From: Helicobacter macacae MIT 99-5501
GTDB lineage: Bacteria > Campylobacterota > Campylobacteria > Campylobacterales > Helicobacteraceae
Length of the DNA: 64,000 bases
NCBI RefSeq assembly: GCF_000507845.1
Contig: NZ_KI669456.1
Span: 62,001 to 126,000, forward strand
Direction: 5' to 3'
The stretch's first letter is position 1. Every line of letters starts with the position of its first letter. Below are positions 9,057 through 16,886 of the stretch, in pieces. The position numbers and the translations under genes were made by a program. The notes under the pieces are model-generated. The model was not told where the DNA came from. It made no database searches and saw nothing but the letters and a program-made list of their open reading frames with translations.

Positions 9057-11909
9057 TTACTCCTTATCCCAAAAAATTAAAGTTTTTAGCTTTGGGTATT
9101 TTGCTATGTTGATGCTTTGCACATTTAAAATCTCGCCGTTACTATATTCGCAGGATTCTACCTCAATAGATTCCCCCTCCCTTGCGGAGGGTGTTAGGGG
9201 GTGGGTTTTATCCAAAAATAATCGCTTGATTTTCCACCCCATAAGGTTAGCGATAGTTTGAAATATATCAAATTCCGCTCTATATCCACCCATATTTAGC
9301 GTTATAGGTTTATCACATTCTTTGTTTAGCTCTTTTATAAGTTTGCGTGATTTGCGATAGTCGATGATACTACACCCACCCCATTTATCCCCACTCGTGC
9401 TAAGGGAGGGGGGATTTAGCACATATTCGCAATTTGCCAAAGCCTCTTCGTAAGATTCTAATTCATAATACCTAAACACTCCGCCACCTTTATAATCTAC
9501 TTCTTTGCTGATACCACTAGCAAATCCTGCTATGACTTTTTTCAGTCTTGGTAGCACCACTTTATAAAAATGTTCGCCCATTTCTACACCTACAAATTTT
9601 CGCCCTAATTTTAAAGCCACAGCACAAGTTGTCCCACTTCCTGCGAAAAAATCTAAAATAGTAGAATTTTTATTGCTTCCCGTTAAAATAGCCCTTTGTA
9701 AAACTTTTTCGTGATTCTCTGTTTGAAATCCCCAATCACTAGAATATCCCACCCAATCTGTCCAATTTGAAGTCAATTTTTTTATATCACTTTCTTGTGT
9801 TTTTGGATTGCCGTCTATCAATCTAATTTCACTTCGTTTTTCCAATTCAAAAATTGTTTCTTGACTTAAAGCCCAATGCCTACCATTGGGTGGCAATAAT
9901 TCTTTACCCAATATAATTCTAGCCTTACTTGTATATTTACCATTTTTAACAACTAAGTTACCTTGCGAAAATAAATGAATATAATCATTTGGGATTGGCG
10001 ACCATCTTTCACCGGGCAAATGCATATCCCTCCACTTTCTCTCTTCTCTTTGAATGCCCTGAACATTAAAAATATAATCATTTGTTTTTCCAAAAAAGAA
10101 AAGCGAATCGCTACCACTATGATATTTTTTTATTGTTTCTGTAAGTTTTGCTGATTTGCTTACTACAATTTCATTGATAAAATTATCCTCGCCAAAAATG
10201 TTATTTAACAAGCTTCTTACTATAAAATTTCCATTATAATCACACCTTACGAAAATACTTCCTTTGTTGCTTAAAATTTGATTTGCCAATTCCAAACGAG
10301 AATCTAGCAACGAAGCCCAAGTAGAATCTTTAAAATTTACTTTATAATCAAAACTAGCATTTTCGCCAAGATTAAAAGGAGGGTCGATATAAATCAAATC
10401 AATTTTACCTTGATATTTTGGCATTATAGAATTAAGCACTTGAAAATTGTCGCTTTTTATTAGCTCACCATTTAGCAAGGACTCCAAATCGCTAAATGCA
10501 GAAAGTAAGGCAAATCTACTCTCTTTGCTTAAATACTTTGTGTCAATGGGCAGAAATTTATATTGACTTACCCACCCCCTATCCCCCTCCGCAAAGGAGG
10601 GGGAATTGGCTACGGTCTCTTGCAATGATGAGATGGCAAAATCCTCATCTACTAAATTTAGCTCTTTCCATTCTTTGACTTGTGATTCAAAGTGTGAGTC
10701 GCTAAAAATGTTTGCCAAAAGTGCGTTTGCATTTGTAGCGTTTGATAAAATCGTATCGATACTAAACACATACTGCGTATTTTTGGCAAATTTGGGTTTA
10801 AGCCATATCGCTTTTAGCTCCTCCTCAAACGCCGCGATAAAGTCAATAATCTCATAGGCTAGATTTTTGACATTTTGCAATCGCTTGATAGAGACTGCCT
10901 CCCACTGCTGAAACGCACTATCTTTGTAAAGATAGCTAAACATCCACAAATCAAACTGCTCTTGCAAAAACTCTTTGGCATTTTTGTGGATAAAGAAGTC
11001 GATTTCGTTTTGTTTTTTGTAGCTCGAAAAGAGTTTTTTAAGCGACTCAATGTGCGAATCGGTAGGCTTTTTGGGTAATAAATCATTATCGCTTAGTGCT
11101 TTGATAAAATCATCACTAAATTCATTGGAATTTGATTTAAATACATTAAACGAATCTGGAAATAAATCTTTTTGATTGGTTACTTTTATGGTGATTTGGG
11201 GGATTGACAAATTATCCTCTTGCTCACCCTCACTTGCGGAATGCAACTCTATTGTTCCCCCTCCCTCTGCGGAGGGGGCTAGGGGGTGGGTAGGATTTTG
11301 CGCAGAATTTAACGCACCATTTGTAATGCAATCAAGCTTAAAAAGCACCTTATTTTTGCTATTATCGGCGTTTTGTTTGTATTCACTCGCGTCAAAAAAT
11401 ATGCTAAATCTACTCTTACTATCTTTTTCTGCATTATCTTGCAAAATAAGGCTTTGATAGAGCGTGTCGCTTTTGACATAGTAGAGATTTTGGGTTTTGT
11501 AAAAAAGGCTTGTGTCTTTGGAGTTGCTATAAATTTTGGCATAAATGTTTTTATAAATAGGCGTGTCGGTAAAAAACGGCGTGCCTGTCTCATTTAGGTA
11601 GCTGTCAAAAAATGTGTAGAGTTTGTTATAAATGTCATTTGATTCTATGGTGTCATTGCCGATGAGGGATTTTATGCGCGATTCTAAGTGTGCTTTGATA
11701 TGCGTGAAATACTGCTCTTTGATATGAAGTAGGTTTGTAAAGCCACTTTTGGTGGAGCTATCGTTGCTACTTGCTTGGCTATTTGCAAACGCGCTATTTG
11801 TATTTGATTCTTTTGCCCATTTGATTTCTTTGTTTGCACTCGCTTCTTTGACTTTCGCTCCAAGATAGCAATCCTCTAGCTTACTATAAAATGCCTTTTT
11901 GTAGTCCAT
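9057..11909 (-). CDS. Type III-like adenine DNA methyltransferase (Mod) with in-frame repeat insertions
   Basis: 950-residue DNA methyltransferase. The catalytic DPPF motif is at 509-512 and the S-adenosylmethionine motif DFFAGSGTT at 753-761. This order (motif IV before I) and the partner Res gene indicate the beta-class Type III Mod group. The ~500 residues before DPPF are much longer than in a classical Mod. The stretch between the two motifs, the expected target-recognition region, is more AT-rich than the rest, as if exchanged. Four GC-rich palindromic elements are carried in frame (around residues 207-218, 435-447, 832-845 and 902-913), in both orientations, without breaking the frame. 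First gene of the operon. Confidence 0.92.
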   Translation of the reverse strand: MDYKKAFYSKLEDCYLGAKVKEASANKEIKWAKESNTNSAFANSQASSNDSSTKSGFTNLLHIKEQYFTHIKAHLESRIKSLIGNDTIESNDIYNKLYTFFDSYLNETGTPFFTDTPIYKNIYAKIYSNSKDTSLFYKTQNLYYVKSDTLYQSLILQDNAEKDSKSRFSIFFDASEYKQNADNSKNKVLFKLDCITNGALNSAQNPTHPLAPSAEGGGTIELHSASEGEQEDNLSIPQITIKVTNQKDLFPDSFNVFKSNSNEFSDDFIKALSDNDLLPKKPTDSHIESLKKLFSSYKKQNEIDFFIHKNAKEFLQEQFDLWMFSYLYKDSAFQQWEAVSIKRLQNVKNLAYEIIDFIAAFEEELKAIWLKPKFAKNTQYVFSIDTILSNATNANALLANIFSDSHFESQVKEWKELNLVDEDFAISSLQETVANSPSFAEGDRGWVSQYKFLPIDTKYLSKESRFALLSAFSDLESLLNGELIKSDNFQVLNSIMPKYQGKIDLIYIDPPFNLGENASFDYKVNFKDSTWASLLDSRLELANQILSNKGSIFVRCDYNGNFIVRSLLNNIFGEDNFINEIVVSKSAKLTETIKKYHSGSDSLFFFGKTNDYIFNVQGIQREERKWRDMHLPGERWSPIPNDYIHLFSQGNLVVKNGKYTSKARIILGKELLPPNGRHWALSQETIFELEKRSEIRLIDGNPKTQESDIKKLTSNWTDWVGYSSDWGFQTENHEKVLQRAILTGSNKNSTILDFFAGSGTTCAVALKLGRKFVGVEMGEHFYKVVLPRLKKVIAGFASGISKEVDYKGGGVFRYYELESYEEALANCEYVLNPPSLSTSGDKWGGCSIIDYRKSRKLIKELNKECDKPITLNMGGYRAEFDIFQTIANLMGWKIKRLFLDKTHPLTPSAREGESIEVESCEYSNGEILNVQSINIAKYPKLKTLIFWDKE
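9171..9205. repeat. Intragenic GC-rich palindromic element, copy a (in mod)
   Basis: 35 bases with the core CCCCCTCCCTTGCGGAGGG followed by a G-rich tail ending GGGGGTGGG. The arms can form a hairpin. On the coding strand it lies in the reverse orientation and is translated as HPLTPSAREGE near the Mod C terminus, in frame. Confidence 0.85.
9374..9414. repeat. Intragenic GC-rich palindromic element, copy b, diverged (in mod)
   Basis: A longer, diverged relative of the same element: on the coding strand CCCCCCTCCCTTAGC, then an ACGAGTGGGG segment and a tail ending GGGGTGGG. It is in the forward orientation and is translated as PPSLSTSGDKWGG. The centre differs from copies a, c, d and e by substitutions and a few extra bases, but the frame is kept. 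Confidence 0.7.
10569..10605. repeat. Intragenic GC-rich palindromic element, copy c (in mod)
   Basis: Forward orientation on the coding strand: CCCCCTCC, a short loop, GGAGGGGG, then ATAGGGGGTGGG. It is translated as SPSFAEGDRGWV and lies in the variable region between the N-terminal domain and the catalytic domain of Mod. Confidence 0.85.
11255..11290. repeat. Intragenic GC-rich palindromic element, copy d (in mod)
   Basis: Reverse orientation on the coding strand, translated as HPLAPSAEGGG. A partial second half-copy (CACCCTCACTTGCGGAA, 11224-11240) lies 15 bases away, suggesting nested or decayed insertion. Confidence 0.85.
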
Positions 11910-12070
11910 ATTTAAAACCTTTTTTGCTTTACCGCACTATGTTTGCAACGCCTTTACCCTAATCAAAATCTAGAAAAATCAATAAAAATTATAGCCAAAT
12001 TTCGCCCTATCTTTATCCCCTTAAAAGCACTTTTGACTAGGATTTTAAGCCCGATATTTTAGCCAATTTA

Positions 12071-12079
12071 TGTTAAGAT
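12071..12079 (+). promoter_or_regulatory. Candidate extended -10 box for pflA
   Basis: TGTTAAGAT, an extended -10 (TG, one base, TAAGAT), 42 bases before the pflA start codon. No convincing -35 was seen. Confidence 0.4.
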
Positions 12080-12121
12080 TTTGGCTTTGCTTTGGACTCT
12101 TAAACATAAGGCTTTTGCTAG

Positions 12122-12883
12122 ATGAAAACACTGATTTTACAAGACTTCCTAAACCGCTACAAAGACATAAAAGCCCGCGTGCATTCTATGGAGAGCTTCG
12201 GTGGGAGCGATGGTCCGGGCGTGCGCTTTGTGTTATTTCTACAAGGCTGTCGCCTGCGCTGTCTCTACTGCCACAATCCTGACACTTGGGACACTCACAG
12301 CGGGCAAGAGATGAATCTAAAAGACATTCTTAAAAAGATTTTGCCCTATAAAAAATTCTACCAAAATGGCGGGGTAACGATTTCTGGAGGCGAGCCACTG
12401 CTGCAAAGCGAGTTTTTATATGATTTTTTGGTCGCACTTAAAGTGCTTGGATTTCACAGCGCGATAGACACTAGCGGGATTGTCCCGCTTAAGAAGTCCA
12501 AAAAGTGCATAGATGAGGCAGGTATGCTCCTACTAGACATAAAGGAGGTAGATGAGCGCGACTGCGTAGCCCTCACGGGTGCTAGCGGGGAAAACGCGCT
12601 AAAAACGCTCCACTACTGCGAGGATACAGGCAAACCCGTGTGGGTGCGCTATGTGTGTGTGCCAAACTATACTCTAAGCACAGCCAAAATCCACGCACTA
12701 GGCAAAATCTTGCAAGGGCTAAAGTGCGTGCAACTAGTCCAACTCCTGCCATTTCATCAGCTAGGAGCGCACAAATACGCACAACTAGGCTTGCCCTACA
12801 AGCTAGCAACACTCCCCACACCCACAAATGAGGCAATGCAAGAAGCAAAGGGGATTTTGACAGGTTATGGGGTGGTGGTGTGA
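12122..12883 (+). CDS. pflA: Pyruvate formate-lyase activating enzyme family (radical SAM)
   Basis: 253-residue radical S-adenosylmethionine enzyme that would install a glycyl radical on pyruvate formate-lyase or a related glycyl radical enzyme. The N terminus has the family pattern HSMESFGGSDGPGVRFVLFLQGC, given here in part: the SDGPGVRF segment at 29-36 leads into the CxxxCxxC cluster at Cys43, Cys47 and Cys50, and a GGEPLLQ segment (about 95-101) follows. The length fits. No glycyl radical enzyme gene is in this window, so the exact partner is unknown. Confidence 0.88.
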   Translation: MKTLILQDFLNRYKDIKARVHSMESFGGSDGPGVRFVLFLQGCRLRCLYCHNPDTWDTHSGQEMNLKDILKKILPYKKFYQNGGVTISGGEPLLQSEFLYDFLVALKVLGFHSAIDTSGIVPLKKSKKCIDEAGMLLLDIKEVDERDCVALTGASGENALKTLHYCEDTGKPVWVRYVCVPNYTLSTAKIHALGKILQGLKCVQLVQLLPFHQLGAHKYAQLGLPYKLATLPTPTNEAMQEAKGILTGYGVVV

Positions 12884-13096
12884 GATTTTGCTGGGTTTAT
12901 ACAAGGGGTTGCATTGTTTGAGAGATTGCGCTTGGTAGAGCCTTTTAATCAATTTTTAGCCAAACTATAAAATAATCCTATAAGTAGCCTTTGGGATAGA
13001 TTTTAGGATAAGATTTTGCCGACAAAATTGAGAAAAATCACTTAAAAAAGCAAAACTACAAAAAAAATCATAAAAGCTAGAAAATCTAAGAAAAGT

Positions 13097-13130
13097 AAAA
13101 ATACGCTAAAGGCTTCACACCTTTAGCGTA
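13097..13130 (-). terminator. Rho-independent terminator of ppk2
   Basis: An 11-bp perfect stem (TACGCTAAAGG 13102-13112 with CCTTTAGCGTA 13120-13130) and a 7-base loop, followed on the minus strand by TTTTT. It lies 8 bases after the ppk2 stop codon. Confidence 0.85.
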
Positions 13131-13137
13131 GCAGATT

Positions 13138-13980
13138 TTAGGCTTGTGGAGCTTGTGAGTATGGGTGAAGTATCGCAGGGTCTGGGAGCAAGCACACGCT
13201 TGATGGGTCTTTGCCCTCATAGTCGATTTTGCTTAGCAAATCTCGAGCAAGATTTATCCTCGCTGCTTTTTTGTCATTAGAGTCCACGATAATCCACGGC
13301 GCATAAGGCGTATGCGTGCGTGAAAACATTTTTTCAAACACTGCTGTGTATTCATTCCATAAATCAAGCGATTTGGAATCTATCGGGCTTAGTTTCCACA
13401 TTCGTAGTGGGTCTGTCTTTCGCCTTTTTATGCGGAATTTTTGCTCATCTCGTGAAACATCTAAGAAATACTTAAATATCATTGTCCCGCTTGCGATAAG
13501 CATTTGCTCTAGGCTAGAGACTTGGTAGATAAATTGACGATACTCTTCAGGCGTGCAAAATCCCATAACCCTTTCCACACCAGCACGATTATACCAACTC
13601 CTATCAAAAAACACGATTTCCCCACCGCTTGGTAGAGAGCCTATGTAGCGCGTGAAATACCATTGTGTTTTTTCTACTTCTGTTGGCTTAGCAAGTGCTA
13701 CGATACGAAATCCACGCTGATTTAGATGCTCTGTTAGAGCTTTTATCGTCCCGCCTTTTCCTGCTGCATCGCGTCCCTCTAGGATAATGACGATTTTTTT
13801 ATTGTTTTTCTTTACCCAATTTTGGAGCTTAAGTAGCTCGACTTGGAGTTTTTGGATTTCGTTTTCATAAAACTCCCTTTTTAGACGCCCCGTTTTTTTC
13901 TTAAACACATCTTTAGCGTTTGTTTTTACGGATTCTGGGCGAACCGTAATTGCCTTTTTTGTTTCTTTTTTTTCTGACAT
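13138..13980 (-). CDS. ppk2: Polyphosphate kinase 2
   Basis: 280-residue PPK2-family kinase that transfers phosphate between inorganic polyphosphate and nucleotides. Walker A GRDAAGKGG is at 69-77 and Walker B with the lid region, VFFDRSWYNR, at 123-132. The single-domain length matches class I PPK2 proteins. The N-terminal ~35 residues are basic and low-complexity. It is a single-gene unit with its own terminator; the divergent neighbour is cinA. The nucleotide preference (GDP or ADP) cannot be read from sequence alone. Confidence 0.93.
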   Translation of the reverse strand: MSEKKETKKAITVRPESVKTNAKDVFKKKTGRLKREFYENEIQKLQVELLKLQNWVKKNNKKIVIILEGRDAAGKGGTIKALTEHLNQRGFRIVALAKPTEVEKTQWYFTRYIGSLPSGGEIVFFDRSWYNRAGVERVMGFCTPEEYRQFIYQVSSLEQMLIASGTMIFKYFLDVSRDEQKFRIKRRKTDPLRMWKLSPIDSKSLDLWNEYTAVFEKMFSRTHTPYAPWIIVDSNDKKAARINLARDLLSKIDYEGKDPSSVCLLPDPAILHPYSQAPQA

Positions 13981-14232
13981 TGACTTCTCCTTACAGCGAA
14001 TGAAATAAAAAGCAATAAATGATAAGAAAATTAACTTAAAATAGACTTTAAATTTCTTAAATTTTGGCTAAAATATCGCATTTTTATCCAAAAATAGCAA
14101 AATCTATCCGCTTTTTAGACCACACTTCTATAAATCTATCTCTTAGCATCTAGTTATTTGCAAAATCAAAATAGTGCCACAAGGCTACTAAAATCTACAA
14201 AAAAAACTCTAAAATCCATTTAAGGAAAATCT

Positions 14233-14961
14233 ATGCAAACCTCCCCAAATGCCAAAACAAATACTCAAACACCACTAAGCAAAATCTACTTTCTAAATAT
14301 GCAAATAACAGATGCTATGACTTTGTGTGGGGAAATGCTAAAAAAATGCGCCCTTGTGTGCGAAAAAGATAGCGATATATGCGCCACTATCTACGCAGCT
14401 CAAAGTCAAAACAACCTAGAAGAGAATCAAGCGAGATTTAGTGAGTTTGTCGTGTGGTGCAAGGGGTTTTTTGGTGCAAATGTCCTTTTTGGAGATTGCC
14501 TAGACTCTATCGCTTTGGAGCGACTAAAAGCCCAAAACCTTATGTGCGCTACCGCAGAGAGTTGCACAGGCGGGCTTTTAGCCTATCATTTTACGCGAAA
14601 TGCTGGGGCTTCTGCGGTGTTTTTGGGCGGAGTGGTAAGCTATGATAATTCCATAAAGCAGGGGATTTTGGGCGTGAGAGAATCAAGCCTGCAAGACTTT
14701 GGTGCAGTAAGCGAAAAAGTAGTAAGCGAAATGCTACACGGAGTGATAGATAGATTTGGCGCACAAGTAGCACTAGCTAGCTCTGGCATAGCTGGTCCTA
14801 GCGGCGGAAGCGCACAAAAGCCTGTGGGGTGTGTGTTTTTGGGTGTGCAAAAGCGTGGCGAAAAGCCCCTCATAGAGCAGTATTTTTTCACAGGCACTAG
14901 GGAGCAAATCCAAGAGCAATCTTGCCAAAAAGCCCTAGAAATGCTACTAAAAATCATATAA
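14233..14961 (+). CDS. CinA C-terminal family protein (nicotinamide-nucleotide amidase-like)
   Basis: 242 residues. The C-terminal ~145 residues match the CinA/PncC amidase domain, which deamidates nicotinamide mononucleotide for NAD recycling: TAESCTGG at 107-114, VSYDNSIKQ near 150, and SGIAGPSGGS followed by KPVG near 190-205. The ~100-residue N-terminal part is not the CinA MoaB-like domain, which would be about 170 residues, and I do not recognise it; it may be a degenerate remnant. The gene ends 4 bases before the tRNA promoter. Confidence 0.85.
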   Translation: MQTSPNAKTNTQTPLSKIYFLNMQITDAMTLCGEMLKKCALVCEKDSDICATIYAAQSQNNLEENQARFSEFVVWCKGFFGANVLFGDCLDSIALERLKAQNLMCATAESCTGGLLAYHFTRNAGASAVFLGGVVSYDNSIKQGILGVRESSLQDFGAVSEKVVSEMLHGVIDRFGAQVALASSGIAGPSGGSAQKPVGCVFLGVQKRGEKPLIEQYFFTGTREQIQEQSCQKALEMLLKII

Positions 14962-14965
14962 CCCC

Positions 14966-14995
14966 TTGACAAAATAAGGCAAAAAACAATATAAT
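14966..14995 (+). promoter_or_regulatory. Promoter of the tRNA cluster
   Basis: TTGACA at 14966-14971 and TATAAT at 14990-14995 with an 18-base spacer, a near-consensus vegetative promoter. It points at the four tRNA genes that begin at 15174. Confidence 0.8.
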
Positions 14996-15173
14996 CGCGT
15001 TTTGCTTTTTTATTTGGGCTTTTTGGTTCGTATTTTGCTTAAGGCTTTATCTCTAGCTTAGATTTCGTTAATTTTGCTAAGAGATTAGGAATCCCTACGA
15101 GAGAAGTGCAAAACTTCGTAAATCTGTTCTTTTATTTGATTTTGCAATCTGTTTTTTTTGATTCTGTGGTGCT

Positions 15174-15249
<76 letters not shown>

Positions 15250-15263
15250 TTTGATTAAGTAGT

Positions 15264-15338
15264 GGCCCCTTCATCTAGTGGTTAGGATACCACCCTTTCA
15301 CGGTGGCTACAGGGGTTCAAATCCCCTAGGGGTCACCA
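15264..15338 (+). tRNA. tRNA-Glu (TTC)
   Basis: 75 bases. The acceptor GGCCCCT pairs with AGGGGTC (one G-T pair), the anticodon loop is CTTTCAC (anticodon TTC), and CCA is encoded. Confidence 0.97.
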
Positions 15339-15373
15339 CTTTTTCATCACTTCTTTTTCTTATCAAAATCGCT

Positions 15374-15449
15374 GGTCGCTTAGCTCAGTTGGTAGAGCGC
15401 CACCCTTACAAGGTGGATGTCATAAGTTCGAGCCTTATAGCGACCACCA
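15374..15449 (+). tRNA. tRNA-Val (TAC)
   Basis: 76 bases. The acceptor GGTCGCT pairs with AGCGACC, the anticodon loop is CTTACAA (anticodon TAC), and CCA is encoded. Confidence 0.97.
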
Positions 15450-15522
15450 CGATTTAGCGACTTTTTACTTTCTTTTTGCGTAGATTTGCGTTATGTTTTG
15501 CGTGATTGCGCGATTTAAGGTT

Positions 15523-15599
15523 GCAGCGGTAGTTCAGCTGGTTAGAATGCCGCCCTGTCACGGCGGAGGTCGCGGGTTCGAGCCCCGTCCGCTGCGCCA
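15523..15599 (+). tRNA. tRNA-Asp (GTC)
   Basis: 77 bases. The acceptor GCAGCGG pairs with CCGCTGC, the anticodon loop is CTGTCAC (anticodon GTC), and CCA is encoded. It is the last of the cluster; the lipoprotein pair begins 110 bases further on. Confidence 0.97.
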
Positions 15600-15709
15600 C
15601 TTAGTTTTTTCCTCACTTTTTACTTCTTATGCTACATTTACGACACAAAGCCTAGCAATTTTTACTTGACTTTTTCTAAAATCACATTCCAAAATCGCAT
15701 ATATATGCT

Positions 15710-16864
15710 TTATTGATTGCACCTGCCACTAGCACATTGATTTAGCGTAGCTGCGCTAGGGAGTGCGTTATTCCCACGCCTATCATCTCCCTCGCCTACA
15801 CAATCACTAAAAGAAAGCGCACTAGCAAATGGCAGATTCGGCGCTTCTCTTACTTGAAGTAGCCCTAGCCCTGCTAGGATTGAAGTGCGCCCTCTCGCCC
15901 TAGCAGTAAGCCTCGCGCGTAGTTCAGCGGTATTAGTCGCTACCTGCATATATCGCCGAAGCGCGTCAAGCGAGAGAGCGCGTATATTTGTGGGAATCAT
16001 TACAATGCCTTCATTCGTGCGCAAAATAACCACGGTATGCCCCATTATCGTCTCGCGCTCTGGTAAAAATAGCAATAAAAACGCAAGATACATATCCCCT
16101 CTCCTGCTATCTCGAAATAGCCTATCTATCAAGTCTGTTATGCCTTGCGTATTTGCGCTTACACCAAATAAACTCCAATCATACTGCGGAAGCATAGAAA
16201 TAGAGCTAGCTATTGCGGTATTCATAGAGTTTAGAAATACGCTTGAAGCTGCGGTTGTGGGAATCGCATAATAATCCTCAATATCTGCCAAAGTATCGTG
16301 CAGTATAGAATGCCGTTGCTGAAAACTTGTAAATGGATTGGTATTTGGTGCAGTATCAAAAAAATATCCACCGCTTGTGAGAGGAGAGTTGTGATAGTGC
16401 ATAAATTCTGCGATTATTTGATAGGATTGTAGCATACACACACCGCAAATGCCTTGCGACTGAAACGCAGAGTCGCGGCTTGTGGTATTTATGATTTGCA
16501 AAAGCCTCTGCTCCCACGCGCCTAGATTAAAATCTGGCGGTAGCTGCATTAGAGGTTGAGTTAAAGCAGGTGTTGTTAAAAGCGTGGGTTTGGCTTTGGT
16601 GTAGATTCTGCGATTTTTTTGCGGATTTTTGGCTAGATATTGTGTGAGTGCAGAATCGTGCGGGGCAAATTTAAATCCATCGCGCTCCAAATAATCATAT
16701 TTCTCATCATACTCTTTCTTTGCCTTTTTCGTGCTAGTATCAAGCAGAGATTGCACTTGTGGGTGGGTATCAGGGATTTGTGGAATATTATAATCTTTGC
16801 TGCACGCGCTAAATGCAATTAGCACAAACACAAGCAACAAAGATTTATGCAATGATTTTTTCAT
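15710..16864 (-). CDS. Lipoprotein resembling the C-terminal half of DUF1561/PF07598 proteins, papain-like motif
   Basis: 384 residues with a lipoprotein signal peptide (lipobox AFSAC, Cys21). The body resembles, from memory, the C-terminal region of the DUF1561/PF07598 family known from pathogenic Leptospira, Bartonella and some Helicobacter: LPPDFNLGAW near 108, GYFFDTAPNTNPFTSF near 166-181, and an end with GEGDDRRG and NQCASGRC. SQGICGVC (residues 136-143) matches the papain Gln19-Cys25 pattern, with GHTVVI (His276) and PTN (Asn293) as possible His and Asn partners. It starts 22 bases after the lectin-like gene with its own AAGGGG site. The family's C-terminal part has been described in Leptospira as the toxic part; any activity here is inferred. 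Confidence 0.8.
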   Translation of the reverse strand: MKKSLHKSLLLVFVLIAFSACSKDYNIPQIPDTHPQVQSLLDTSTKKAKKEYDEKYDYLERDGFKFAPHDSALTQYLAKNPQKNRRIYTKAKPTLLTTPALTQPLMQLPPDFNLGAWEQRLLQIINTTSRDSAFQSQGICGVCMLQSYQIIAEFMHYHNSPLTSGGYFFDTAPNTNPFTSFQQRHSILHDTLADIEDYYAIPTTAASSVFLNSMNTAIASSISMLPQYDWSLFGVSANTQGITDLIDRLFRDSRRGDMYLAFLLLFLPERETIMGHTVVILRTNEGIVMIPTNIRALSLDALRRYMQVATNTAELRARLTARARGRTSILAGLGLLQVREAPNLPFASALSFSDCVGEGDDRRGNNALPSAATLNQCASGRCNQ

Positions 16865-16886
16865 TTTTTCCCCTTAATTTAGATTC

